DNA from: Siphlonurus alternatus
Taxonomy: Eukaryota; Arthropoda; Insecta; Ephemeroptera; Siphlonuridae
Direction of reading: 5' to 3'
DNA: 64,000 nt
Assembly: GCA_949825025.1 (NCBI GenBank)
Contig: OX463785.1
Coordinates: forward strand, 15,501,971-15,565,970
Each line of letters opens with the position of its first letter. Position 1 is the first letter of the stretch. Positions 21,192-34,300 of this stretch are shown piece after piece. A program made the translations under genes and the position numbers. The notes under the pieces were generated by a model. The model did not search any database. It was given only the letters and a program-made list of their open reading frames with translations, and was not told where the DNA came from.

Positions 21192-22442
21192 ATTTTGAAA
21201 GTGCGGAAAAAATGTGTTTCTTGATCCATATTTATTATAATAAACAAGTCATGCAGGCTTTCTATTAGAATAGTGATTGCTATGCCAAATAATTGAGAAT
21301 GCACCGAATGCATAAAGAAAAGTTTATCAAAAATTATTTCAAATGGTGACTTGATAGTATAATATAATTGGTTTGTTTATAATTAGTAATAAAATATTTC
21401 ATCGTCTCATCGTTTAGTTTGTATTATTTTTATGTTAAGTGGAAAACAAAGTAGTCGACAATTTTAAAACGTCATGCAAAAAATCGTAGACTTTGGCATG
21501 GAAAATCCCAGGACGTAAGTACTGTCATATAATAAAAAATTATGGTATGTAAAAAAAATATAGTTGTAATGTTCCCATACGAATATAGATGGCAGCAGAA
21601 TCAGTGAAGAAAATTTCACGTTTATAAAAATGTCGTATAATTTATTATTCATTAACTGTTGGCCTGGTGCTGTTGTATATTATTATTTCCAAACTCCCCC
21701 CCTCCCCTCTTTTCAATTTATGATAAGTTTCATGAAATAAATATATTACTGATTAGTCAATAAATGGGAAAAGGCAAGTTTAAATTTGCAAAACATAAAT
21801 TTAAGTTAAATTATATAATTTTAAATTTAACTACATAAATAATTTTATACAATAATTATTATACAGTTCAAAAATGAAAGATTATCACAGAAAGTAGCAG
21901 GGAGTTGAGAAGGATTTTGGACGAACTATGAACATGAAAATTATCTCGAAGACTTTGCAGATGTGTTACAATCCCTATAATATTTAATAGTTTCAAGTTT
22001 TAATACAGTATAATTTGAAATATCAGGGAGAAGCATAATGACAAGAATAACTATATTGTTTGTTTCCAAATTATATTAACATAATTATCTTTAATAAAGA
22101 ATAATTACTGCAAGATGTAGAATTTTATAATAATGATTGTACACTCATCGCCTTAGAAAATTTTCCTCATGCTCCGGTAAGTATAATATATGGGGACTAA
22201 CAGGGACTTTTCCAATGTGACAAGTGATTGGTGTAGACTGTCAAATTGCAAAAACTCAAAACAAAAATTACATTCAGTTTGCTCATTTGAAAATTTTACA
22301 TCAAACTCAATAACCCATCTGCAAGCAAGCAGCAACATACGGGCCAGGGAGAGACGAAGAAAATAATGAAGAACTGACCTTTTTTTACCTTTGAACTGTT
22401 GAATGCAATAGATCCAGATGTGAAAATTTCTAATAAACAAAC

Positions 22443-22570
22443 TGTACACTCATCGTCTTGGAGAATTTCCCACTTGCAGCCTTGTTAATCACCATGTCCT
22501 GCGTTTTTCTTATAGGACATGGTGATTAACAAGGCTGCAAAGGGAAATTTTTCAAGGCGATGACTGTACA
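22443..22570. mobile_element. Foldback element family F, copy 1
   Basis: 128-bp hairpin with ends tgtacactcatcg and cgatgactgtaca, arms gcagccttgttaatcaccat and complement. A half-copy lies at 22138-22170. Confidence 0.8.
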
Positions 22571-22735
22571 TAAAAATAATGTATAAATTAATAAATTTCT
22601 TAATGTCAGTGATAAGAAATATATGCTACATGGACATGGTGTCTCACTTTGAAAATCGCACAAATCTTTCTGATATCATGAAATTGATTTCAATAAAAAA
22701 AAAAGTCCAAAATTGGTTAAAATTTCGAGATATTC

Positions 22736-22856
22736 GGTCTGTTCGTAAATACACAATCAGAAAGAATCGATTATTTGTGATGAACCTTCTGTACAAGGAA
22801 CGTAAGGTTCATCACAAATAATCGATTCTTTCTGATTGTGTATTTACGAACAGACC
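22736..22856. repeat. Perfect 53-bp inverted repeat with 15-bp loop
   Basis: 22736-22788 is the exact reverse complement of 22804-22856. No second copy of this sequence was noticed in the window. Confidence 0.9.
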
Positions 22857-22861
22857 TATTG

Positions 22862-23123
22862 TCACGTGCATGGCGGTGTTGTTGTAACAGGGCCAGCCGC
22901 GAGGAGTACAAAATAAATATATGTCAGCAAGACCAAAGCATATTAAGTGACCCAGTCACGGGCGACTTAATATATAACTCAAACTGTGAAGTGTCAGCAA
23001 TACCTGGCCATTGCACTCCAATGCTGATGCGACGTCTAGACGCATCAGCATTAATTGTATATGTATTACCAACATTATTGCACTTCTTGCGTTATTTAAT
23101 AAATTACAACACCATCACGTGAC
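22862..23123. mobile_element. Imperfect foldback repeat
   Basis: Inverted ends gtcacgtgcatggcggtgtt and acaccatcacgtgac; a nested perfect 12-bp inverted repeat aatgctgatgcg/cgcatcagcatt lies near 23020-23055. Confidence 0.5.
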
Positions 23124-23535
23124 ACTTTTCAGCATAAAAAAATTGTTTTAAATAGAGACTAATGAGTAATCATATCAGTATCTTTATTAAACGATAAATT
23201 TAATTGCTTAAAATTTACACTGATTTTTTTTATATATTATATCAGCAAATCAATAATTATTATACCCTTTACTTTTTAAGACTAAAAATATTTTCAGGTT
23301 ATCATCGGAAAATATTGAGAAGTGTCCTTAAACGTCTATCATCCCTGCATGGGGGTGAATCTCAATGCTTGCAAATATACCCTGCTGTGTATATTTTTAC
23401 CCACTGCATTTTGATGCTAAAAAAAATTGCCTAACCTCAAGGCAAGATGTTCTAAAAACACAATGTTGAAGTGATTTATTTTTATTTAATTTAAATATCC
23501 TTATTTACAACTGTATATATTAAATTAAACAAATT

Positions 23536-23691
23536 GGGGGGCATTCACAAAGCACTTTAACCCCCACTTTAGCCTCAATTTTTATCCCTGTGGTGGTAAA
23601 CTAGGAACTTAACATGGTGAGCCCCTGGTTTAGCACCAGGGATAACAATTGAGGCTAAAGTGGGGGTTAAAGTGCTTTGTGAATGCCCCCC
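23536..23691. mobile_element. Foldback element family E, copy 2
   Basis: Arms gggggcattcacaaagcact and complement, as in copy 1. Confidence 0.8.
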
Positions 23692-23940
23692 ATTAATTAG
23701 TAAATTACTAAAAACAGGTTTGCAAAATCTTTGAAAATATTTTGTCACCTTGATTAAAACTTTCAAAATTATATAATAAAAAATAGCATATTATTATATA
23801 ACAATATTAACACGTATATAGTTGTTTCATGCTTGATGATTTTACTAATAATGTTCTTGTTTAAAAAACTTCATGGTTAGATATTTTTTTACCTATAATC
23901 ATATTTTTTTCTAATACGTCAGAAGAGGGAATAACTTTCA

Positions 23941-24040
23941 CACGACAGGAGAGAAAGTGGTTTGGCTGGCTGCATCTGAGACTCGGACCGTCAGTTGTTA
24001 CCGTGCAGCCTCCAAGAACACATCTAGCCTACATTCAAGT
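23941..24040 (+). other. Candidate noncoding first exon of CRAL-TRIO gene 2
   Basis: A GC-richer, non-repetitive island ends ctacattcaa followed by gtaagttcc, a good donor. It contains an initiator-like TCAGTT at 23991. CRAL-TRIO gene 2 needs an upstream noncoding exon and is the next plus-strand gene with an acceptor (31365). The link over about 7 kb is inference. Confidence 0.3.
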
Positions 24041-24651
24041 AAGTTCCGCTGTGTTGCAACATGTTTTCTCATTTTACCGCAATTTCTCATCGATTGGATT
24101 GGATTTGTTACAGTATAGCATTCTTCTTAATAATTCATGCAGCATTTCAACCTAAATGATTGGTGGAAAATTATCAATTAATAATTATTTTTCTACTTAA
24201 TAATTAATGTAGCATTTTTCATTATACTTCCAATTTATACTTCCAATTTACACTTCATTATTCCAGCTTCACATTACATCGAAGAATCAATGCTCACTTT
24301 TCAAATTTTTTATTCTATAAATTAAAGAAAATCAGTGCTGCAATATTATTAATTATTATTTAAGTAGTTATTTTACAAAAATAAATGCCTGCAATTTATG
24401 ATTATTATTTAATAATTTTCCACAAGTCACTACAATAAAAATTTATTTAATTTTTAATAAAATAATTATTAATTCAAATACAAATTGAAAATATATTTTA
24501 TTCACATTAAAAATTATTTCAAATTGTGCACAAACAAGTAAATGTGTATTCCAAAGAGGATGGTTGGTTGCTTGGTTGGTATTTTGGGGCAATTGACACA
24601 TTTTGGTCATGTATGCCCCCAATATTATTCCAAAGAGGATATGATGCCTAT

Positions 24652-24768
24652 ATTATTACAAGATGCAACTTTGAATGCAATTTTTCCTTGCAAGAAAATT
24701 CCTCCATGCAAATAAATGGATAGGGAGTTTTCTTGTAAGGAAAAATTGTATCGTGTAATACCAGAGTT
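24652..24768. mobile_element. Foldback element family G, copy 3
   Basis: Shorter copy with tattattacaagatgcaa, ccttgcaagaaaa and tatcgtgtaatacca. Confidence 0.7.
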
Positions 24769-26124
24769 GAAAGAATAGATTTAAGAAAAAAGTAACTATT
24801 GCATTATATTTAAACGCTCATTTCATATTTTGGTATAATTAAGAATTAATGGTTATGAATTTTCGGCAACATTCCTTGATCCTTGATAATGTAACCGTAT
24901 GGTTTAGATGACTGCTTGCATCTCGCTCAGTCCGTCATAACCACCTCGTCACACGAGCCTTGTCTGTAGCTTACCATCACGGAAGTATAAAGTGATGTAA
25001 CATGATTTCTTAATTCGTCTGCAATTTCTCAATGATTCGCTTTAATGTAACATTTATTTTGATTTACGTACCACGTTATTTCTCTTCATAATAATAAACG
25101 AATACCTCATATTTTACCATCTCCATCATAGTTTCATAATGCAACCAACACCTTAAACTAAATACCAATACTGAATTTTTGATAATACAAATCATAATTA
25201 CTTTGGAGTTTCAAAATTATAAATTTAAACTATCTTTTAAAATAAACAGGTTGTAGTCGACAATTTTTTTTAAATTGATATTTGTAACTAAAATAATTTT
25301 GTTGATTTTTTAATTTATTATAAAATCAAAATAAAATCTATTTCTGCACAAAAAATGTTATAAGTAGGTAATAAAAGATTCAATAGAAATAATATATTTG
25401 GGCGTAGAAAGTTTAAATATCCCATTTTAACTTAATACTCTATCTAGTATCAAATTTTGATGTTAATAAAAATTAAAATAAAATTGTGAAATCCTTGTGT
25501 AAACTCACTGTCTTCATGCTGTTACTCTTGTTTAAAATTTAATACAATTTAAAACATTATTTTTAATATTTTACTAACTTTAATAGAAAATAAATACAAA
25601 GGAAGTATAACTAATTAACCTCTTTCAATGAGGATGTGCTAAAATTTTTATTTTTTATTTAAAAAAACAATTTTCCGTCTAGTCACCGTGAATAGAAAAT
25701 GCGTTGGTTCGGTCAAATCGTACAAAAGTTTGCTAGAAAGTGAGAGTTAGATGAGGTAGCATAATTTATCATACCAATATGGTTCAATATAAACTACTAT
25801 TATATGTGAAACTAGACCATATCAAAATGTATTTTTGTAATTATATTATATTACCAACAGATTTGCTATTGCAGCAATTGAATGAATGATATGAAAAGAA
25901 AACACCATCTTGCTAGTAAATTACTCACGCGAGCTATGTACTGGAAAGTGTAAGCTTTCGACACGTGCTCAAGTTTTTATATTCCTGGCATATCTTCCGT
26001 AATAAACTTTAATTATAATTAATAATAATTTAATTACCAGTTACATAAAATTAATTCACAATATTGATATATTATGGACGACGTGTATGATTTATTGAGT
26101 AATTTATCGTACATTTTTTTCATA

Positions 26125-26290
26125 TTTTTTTAACCCAAAATTCTTCTGAAAAATACTGTGACGTCATAGTCATGGAAATATTAACATTAAAATGGAATGA
26201 CGTCACAGTTTTTTGCAACACGATATTAAGGGTGTTAGAGATTTAAAAAAAACTGGACATTTTGGCAATACGTAACTCGAGGTGTGGAGG
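26125..26290. mobile_element. Foldback element family I, copy 1 (CRE plus octamer-like)
   Basis: Hairpin with gtgacgtcatagtcatg and ggaatgacgtcacag in the arms and ends related to ggaatacgtaactcgagg. Confidence 0.65.
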
Positions 26291-26782
26291 TGTTATATGC
26301 AAAAATTACAAAAAGTTGATCATAATTTAATTATAAATAATTATAATTGTTTCTCAAAATAATTAACTTTTATTGAAAATTTTTAAATAAAAAAACTGTA
26401 AAAAAGACAAGGTCATGTAATAATTTTGATCAATTATCATCCTCATGTTGCATTATCATTCATATATAATTAAATCAATGAAAGTTTGTGTCACAACGTA
26501 AAAATTTAGGTTAAAATATCGACGTCCTTGAATGGTTTATTAATGCCGAGTGTCCAAACGTCACGTGGTAGTGCTAAAATTTTCATTCATTTGGAAACAA
26601 ATAATTAATCAAGAATTTTAAATAAATTTAGCAACAAATTGAGAAAATGGCTTTCCATATGTAGATTAAAATCTGACTTGATTGCGTATTGCAGTATAGC
26701 TTTGTGCAGAAAGAAAAATGCAATTTTTTAAATTAGAAATTACTTAAAGTGGGCGTATTATATTTTGTTTTTATGCGACATA

Positions 26783-26881
26783 CGTACACTCGTCACCTCT
26801 GAAAATTTCAATTTGCAGCCTTGTTAATCACCATGTCCCATGAAGATATCGAGGGACAATTTCCAATGCAGAGAGTGTACA
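26783..26881. mobile_element. Foldback element family F, copy 2, right arm partly lost
   Basis: Left arm complete (gtacactcgtcacc, gcagccttgttaatcaccat), right arm truncated but ending gtgtac. Confidence 0.65.
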
Positions 26882-27718
26882 AATTCAATGCCAATAGCAA
26901 CTTCCGGGGGCAGCTTTAATTCATCAGACTGTAGCTTTTGTAGTGTAAGATGATCGTTAATTAAGTCTCATGTTAAATAATTTTTACAAACATGCAGAGT
27001 TAAACTAGTAAAACTGGTACAGGATGATTACATATGATTACATGTTTTTGTTTTGAGATGAATTTCATCTTGCAGTGTAAAATCAAATACTGTGTATATA
27101 TTAAATATTTTACTATTGAATACATATTGAAATATTCAATGATGTACAAAATACAAAGGTCGAATAAATTTATGATATTATTTAGCACAAAATGCTTGAA
27201 ATTTATTTAACTTTAGTAACTTTATAGTGATTTTGACAGCACGTTTAAACTTTGTAATGAATTTTAATAACATATTTCATAACTTTTGCTGTCAAAAGTG
27301 TTTAATATTGAATAATGACATTCAATTATTATAATATTATCATTTCAAAACATGACATTTTTATTTCTTCTTTATTCCATTGTCATTGGTGTCTTGCAAG
27401 CATTAAAGTCTCCTGTATAAAAAAAAAAATGAATTGAAGATGTTTGTGTCATATGAACGAAAAAAAGCACAAGTCAATTTTTTAAATTAGTTTCAGCTTA
27501 AATGGGCAAAAGTGGTGACTGAAAAATTGTTTGTGAGGGCAGAAGTGCAATGATTTTAGATAAAAAAAATTCAACCATCGAAACAGGAAATCATGTTCAA
27601 TAAATTCCAATTTGTTATCAATTTAGTTATCAAAGAATATAATTTAATTTATTCTTCTCTATCATAACTATGATGATAATTAATAGTAAATGAGGAATCT
27701 CAAAAGGGAGTAACTCCA

Positions 27719-27928
27719 ATGAGATATTAGAATGTAAAAATTTTAGTGGCTTAATCGAAACAAGGGGTAAAAATATGGTACTGTGAATCAGTGCCGCCCG
27801 TGACGTCATAAAATAGACTTTCAATAATTTTTTAAAAATAGTTCCCGGTCTCAGAAAAATCTGGAAAAATTCACAGTACCCCTTCTTTCGATTAAGCCAC
27901 TAAAATTTTTACATTCTAATATCTCATA
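27719..27928. mobile_element. Foldback element family B, copy 2, inner left arm deleted
   Basis: Same ends as copy 1; the left arm jumps from tggtactgtga to the loop, so about 110 bp are missing. Confidence 0.7.
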
Positions 27929-28491
27929 ATTCTTAAACACGAGTTAATTTAATTCAAATAATAGATTTTATAAATGTTATGATATATAACAGTCACAGTC
28001 TAATAAAATTAGAACATTGAGTAATATTAATTGCATCTGTAACTTCCATTAAAAATGCTAATTTAATATTAATTACACTGTACTCATTTTTTTTATTCTT
28101 ATATAAAAATTATATTGTAATGTATACCTAATTACCACAATTACATATGTTATTACATATCAGATTTACTCTGTGGTAATCAGATGCAATTTTATGTGGT
28201 ATAACACTTCCGTTGCACGTGGAAGAAAGTTCGCTGACTTTGCCTTCTCTATCTTTTTTAACGTTTTATATCTCAAAGCATGACGGATTATAGAAAGTCC
28301 TGAACAATACTTTTTGTATGTTTATCCATGCAATAATAATTATAATATCATGGTATAAATTTTAACCAGACAAAAAAGTATAAAAATCGACTAGCATGGT
28401 ATGAGTCATTCTTTTTTTAACCATCTGCTCTATTTTAACTGCGTATTTGTAGACGTTCAACTTCAGTCATTTGGTTATTACTTGTTACACT

Positions 28492-28812
28492 AATAGAGTA
28501 TTGTCCTCAATTTTTTTTATTGCAGAAATGGATAGAGGGTGCAAAGTTATGCTACCCTGATTTTTTTCAGATTTTTTAGAGCCCGGGAACTATTTTTAAA
28601 AAATTATTGAAAGTTCTTTTTGTGACGTCACGAGACGCCGCTCCTTAAGAAAAAGATAGGACTTGCCGCCGCGTGACGTCACAAAAAGAACTTTCAATAA
28701 TTTTTTAAAAATAGTTCCAGGTCTCTAAAAAATCTGAAAAAAATCAGGGTAGCATAACTTTGCACGCTCTATCCATTTCTGCAATAAAAAAAATTAAGGA
28801 CAATACTCTATT
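28492..28812 (-). mobile_element. Foldback element family A, copy 2
   Basis: Same arms as copy 1 with the loop in opposite orientation; two intact TGACGTCA sites. Lies intergenic. Confidence 0.8.
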
Positions 28813-30500
28813 ATGAAATAAAATGCTCGTTGGTTGCATCTTACACCAGCTGTTTATATTTCACCAATTATTATTATTTTTGTTACATTCCAATAGTATT
28901 TTTAAACCGATTTTTTTTTACTAAAGCGTTAATTAAGAAAAATTACTGATTTGCAAAAATAAATAATAATTTCATTATTAAAAACATAAATTATTTTAGA
29001 ATAAATTTATGTTAATATTAATGAAATATAAGATAATGTTAAATTAATTATTTTTTTTTAATTTTTAAATACTAATAAATTAAAATTAATACTAATATTG
29101 ATTTATTTTTATAAAACAATAATATATTTTTTATTTTATCGGCAATTCAATACTAATTAATTCTTTTAATCCTTCCCACCCAAGTATTTGGATTTAATAA
29201 TATTTCCTAAATAAATTTATAATACAAAAAGATAAATTTATATGATGTTTAATATTTGTTTAATTTCCAATTTTAAAATTGCACGTTACATTCGTTGAAT
29301 GAAATTTCATTAGTGCTAAATAAATAATTTTAACATACAATAGTTCAAGGTAAAATTCACAACACGTTTAAAAAAATAATACCTACGAACAAAAAAGTAT
29401 TACAAAATTTTATAATATAGGTCATCAATGATCACAGCTTGAGGGTACATATTTATGAGTCAAGCTGTACCTGAGTCTGTTGGTCGAAATATACGTAACA
29501 CTGACCTTAATGACCTCAATGTAAATTATGTAAGTTGATTTCACTGTCACGTGTCTTTGAGTGGTAAAGTGATCAGCTGTGAGGGGCAAGTGACATCACG
29601 AGATATATTGTTAAAAATATGGCTATTAATTTGTACGTTTTTTCCAATATATAATAAGCAATATAAAGCATTATAACATTATAACCTATGCCGAATATCA
29701 TTATGGTTAAATTTCTGATAGGAATGCAATGCCTTATGCATCTATATTAAATAATTGAGATGAATAACAATGCTAGGTTATAGTGAAACATTAGATGTTC
29801 ATAATTTTAGCATGTTAATTAATTAATATGCTATTAAATTTATGTATGTCAAACACACAAAATATGTATTTTTAAAAACATTTAAAAGACAAAAAAAAAA
29901 AGTTTATTGCAGTATATAGGTTACTTTAAAATTCAAAATGAATTGTATATATATGACATTAATTTAATTATTTTATTACTACTTGTTAATAAAATCTGGA
30001 TAAAATCAAGCATGTCCAATTATATGATTAAAATATTGGTATATCAGCTTGAGAAAAAACGTGTATATTTCAATTATTATTAAATATACCACCAGTAGCA
30101 ATAACAGCAATTTGATTCTATAACCTTGGCCGATACAATATTCTGTAAAAATTAATACAATAAAAAAATAAAATAAAAAATCTGAAACAAGTTACTAACG
30201 AAATAACTTTTTAAATGACCTGGCATTGAGATATTTAAAGGCATAAGACGTACGTGATGAAAAAAGTAAATAAAGTAATTTAAATAATTTCTGTTCCTAC
30301 CTGAGAATGAAAAAAAAAAAAAAAAAAAAATCTTAGCCGTTGTAGCATTGACGTCAATAGTTTGGAACTACGTGCTAAAATTACATATTCAAAAATTGAC
30401 TTCAATCCAAGTCAATTCAATTTAATTTTATAAATTTATTATTTTACACTTTAAGTCAACATAAACGTTATCGCTGCTCAACTTAACGTTTTTGACTTAC

Positions 30501-30824
30501 AATAGAGTATTGACCTCAATTTTTTTTATTACAGAAATGGATAGAGGGTGCAAAGTTATGCTAGCCTGATTTTTTTCAGATTTTTTAGAGCCCGGTTAGT
30601 ATTTTTTTAAAAAAATATATATATACAGTTCTTTTTGTGACGTCACGAGACGCCGCTCCTTAAGAAAAAGATAGGACTTAACGCCGCGTGACGTCACAAA
30701 AAGGACTTTCAATAATTTTTTAAAAATACTTCCTGGGCTGTAAAAAATCTGACAAAAATCAGGGTAGCATAACTTTGCACCCTCTATTTCTGCAATAAAA
30801 AAAATTGAGGTCAATACTCCATTA
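30501..30824 (-). mobile_element. Foldback element family A, copy 3
   Basis: Same arms and reversed loop; two TGACGTCA sites. Lies about 540 bp upstream of the ATG exon of CRAL-TRIO gene 2. The left arm is slightly decayed by an AT run. Confidence 0.8.
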
Positions 30825-31366
30825 GTAGTTTTCTTATACCTTCTTTAAAATTATGAATCTTTCTCTTGACGCTGCATTTCCATCAAATTGACAGATAACA
30901 TTAGTACTTGCTTGAGTTGTACATGACTGTACTTATCTTATTTTTTAAGTACAAGGTAATCAATCTCTGTTTACCTTTCTCTAATCTTCAAGAAAGTAGT
31001 CCATGTATTTAAAATAATGTTGTTTAATATTGATGAAACCTTCAAAATTATTCGCAGACCTTTCCTGACATTGTATAAACCTGTCTGACCCTAGGTAATA
31101 TTTTCTGTTTAGCATGTTTTACTAGGTGAATCAAAAGATTCAATATGTTTATTATAATATGACCCTACTTTGACCTTGACAACATTGCTGAACCTTTTTT
31201 ACCCTGGTTATACAATAAAGTCAACGAGGACTCTATCTCTTAGTATGCTAGTATGTCCCTAGTTTAGTCCTGATTAAGGATGACGCCCCTGTTCTCCGGT
31301 TCCAAAGACACTCTCTCCTAATTTGACCTTGGTTGACCCTGACTAACCCTTGACCCTGGTTACAGG

Positions 31367-34300
31367 ATGACGCCCCTGCTGGTGATCCCCAGCGGTGCTA
31401 TGCAGCAGAAGGTATTCAAGGAGGTGAACGAAGACCCCAAGGCGGTGCCTGAGAAGCTCGCACACATCAAGGAGTGGGTGGCCATGCAGCCTCACCTGCC
31501 GCCCTTTGAGGGTCAGTACTTTGCAAGGTGACCTGTTGATGTTTGTAGGGGACCATCACAATAAAAATATTGTAACATATTATGTTTTTGTATCATACAT
31601 TTTTCTAATGAGAGTATGATTTTGACATTCTAGTGTATGTTTAAGGGCAAGATATAACACGCTCAATGTTAAAAAAAATACCACACATGAAAATTATGAA
31701 ACATATTTTAAAATGATCTACATCTCCTATCAGTACTAAAATATTAGGTATCATACAAATTTGATCTAGTTTTTTGAGTTATTAATTTTTAAAGCTGACT
31801 ACTTTAACATGGAAGTTCCATTTCACCATATTAAAGTAGTCAATTTTTTAATTGAAAGGGAGCTTAGTACTTCATTTTAAAATATAAATAATCAAATAAC
31901 TCAAATTAATTTGTGTAATTTCTCTTATTGTTTAAAATTCAATAAAATTAATTTTCATATGAATGGAACAATAAAAATAATAGCTTTCATTTGCGCAAAA
32001 TATATATCAAACTGGTTTCGTATAAATTTCTTTTTCTTACATAATATCCTATCCATCCACGTGTAACATTTCAAATAGGAATGTGAAATTCAATAACTTT
32101 GTATAAAAAATTAGTGACCAAAGATATATTAAAAATTATAATTTGTTTAAACAAAAAATATGACTGCGGTTAGTGTGGTCCATATCTTATTATATAATCG
32201 TATTGATGCAAACTTTCGCTCGTCATGGTGGTCACAGAAGGGCGTGTTGTAAAGTCCTTGGCCTTGATTCTCCATTGTTATTTAACTTTTGTGGTTGATT
32301 GAAATACTGTACTGTAATTACGTTGGTCCACGTTATTCAAGGTTCACATTTAATAAGTTCACGTGAGACAACGTTAATATTGTTCATCGTTAATAAATAT
32401 GCAAACGATGATATAGACATAATAACACAATGTCTTGTTAGTAAAATAATCCAAGACTAATGTTGTTTTAAATTTTTACCAAACTAATGCAGTGTAAAAT
32501 ATGTAGTTAATTTTGATATGGTTTTAGTCAATCGTTTTTTAAAAATTTAATAAAATATAATTATGTATATATATATAGGTTTTAATTTTTTTTAATAAAA
32601 TAAATATTATTGAGTTTAGTATTTTTAAAATACTTCATTTTATTTTTTTGCTAATGTAATTGCTAAACAAAATAGAGCATTATAATTATTAAATATTTCC
32701 ATTTCTTAATTATGTTAAAATAATATTTAAAATTCAATATAGTTAATCATGGTTTAATATATATTTTGTAGTTATTATTTTATTTTAATATGTTTTAAAA
32801 TATCAAGCCGCTTATGCCAATATTAAATTTAAAATTCTTAAAATACACAAGGGATATCGATTGAGTGGTTTGTAGTAAAATAAAAATAAGCGTAGTAATA
32901 CTAAAATAATTTTAAAATTAAGAACACCCATTTACTGATGTCTTTTATCAATTTCGCTGAATTTAAAATTGTAAAAAATTTGATAATTTATTAAAAATGA
33001 TAACTATAGCTTTAATAAGGGCCTGATAAGAATATTCTGACCCAGAGTGTACTTTGACAGATGAACATCGTCTCAAGTCATTTCTTCGTGGCTGCAAGTT
33101 CAGCATGGAGATATGTGACAAATATTCTGACCCAGAGTGTACTTTGACAGATGAACAGCGTCTCAAGTCGTTTCTTCGTGGCTGCAAGTTCAGCATGGAG
33201 AAGGCTAAGAAGAAGCTGGACATGTACTTCTCGATGCGAGCGGCCGTACCTGAGTTCTTCGCAGACCGAGACCCCATGAGACCTGAGATCCAACAGGTGT
33301 GGGAGGACTGGTGAGTCATCAGGAGAAAAGTGGTGCTCAGGACTGGTGGTGCATAATCTATACTAGTCTTCATATTAATTAAGGTAGAGATAACGCCGGT
33401 CAGCTGTTCGACGTAGGTCCCTTTGATTAACATGTAAATCTTAGTAAACAAAATTTCACAAAAATTCTGAAATTTTTTTGAGAGGCAGATATTAGTACCT
33501 AAAAGCCATAGAAAAAGTTTCAAAACAATTTACCGAGCCGATTTTTTTAAATTAATTTTTTAGTTTGTCTCTCCATGGAAAAGCCCTATGCTGAAAATTA
33601 ATTAAAAAAAATCAGCTCGTTAAATTGTTTTCAAATTTTTTCTATGGCTTTTAGGCACCAATAAAAAAAAAATTCAGATTGTGAATTTGCTAAGGTTTAC
33701 ATGTTAATCAAAGGGACCTACGTCGAACAGCTGACCGGCGTTATCTCTACCTTAAACTTGATTATCGTGAGAACCGCTCGGAAGTCATTCGGCTCGGCTC
33801 GGCCAGTGATGTCTCGTTACAAACTAGCTACCAATGAATGAGAGCGTTACAAACACGATCATAATCAATTTAAATGTAATGGCTAGTGTAGGGCAATGTA
33901 ATCTGTGAGCAGCTGCATACTGTGATACTAGTAAAAGACTGAAATTAATTAAAATCTATACACCATATACAATAATATACGAGCTTTTTTCTAATATTTA
34001 TTTTTATATATTTGATAAATTTGCCATTAACTTTCTTTGAGAAAGTATCAAAAATCTCTCGTCACTATCTGTTAATTAATAAATTATTGATTGCAAATTC
34101 ATGTAATGAGTTCAGTACACAGTAGAACACATCTCAATTTACACCATAACTTTTATTTTTGTTTATCATTGATATTACAAAATAAATTTGTAATATATAA
34201 TACTATTAATTTCTTAAAGTAATGCAATGATAATATATTGTTGCAACAATTTCCAGTAAGTTTGGCAAGTTTTATTTCTCCTGCTGTGCACGGTACAACA

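Larger units (their letters stand above)
19414..31365. other. Intergenic region between the two CRAL-TRIO genes
   Basis: AT-rich, no convincing protein gene. Contains foldback copies listed separately and one candidate noncoding exon near 24.0 kb. A second GC-richer patch at about 24900-25000 is unexplained. Confidence 0.6.

Noticed and set aside
22579..23122. Two consecutive open frames
   Set aside because: They overlap a perfect palindrome and an imperfect foldback, so the reading is by chance.
24526..24723. 65-codon open frame near 24.6 kb
   Set aside because: Composed of a short dispersed repeat (also near 35835 and 39358) and a family G foldback element.
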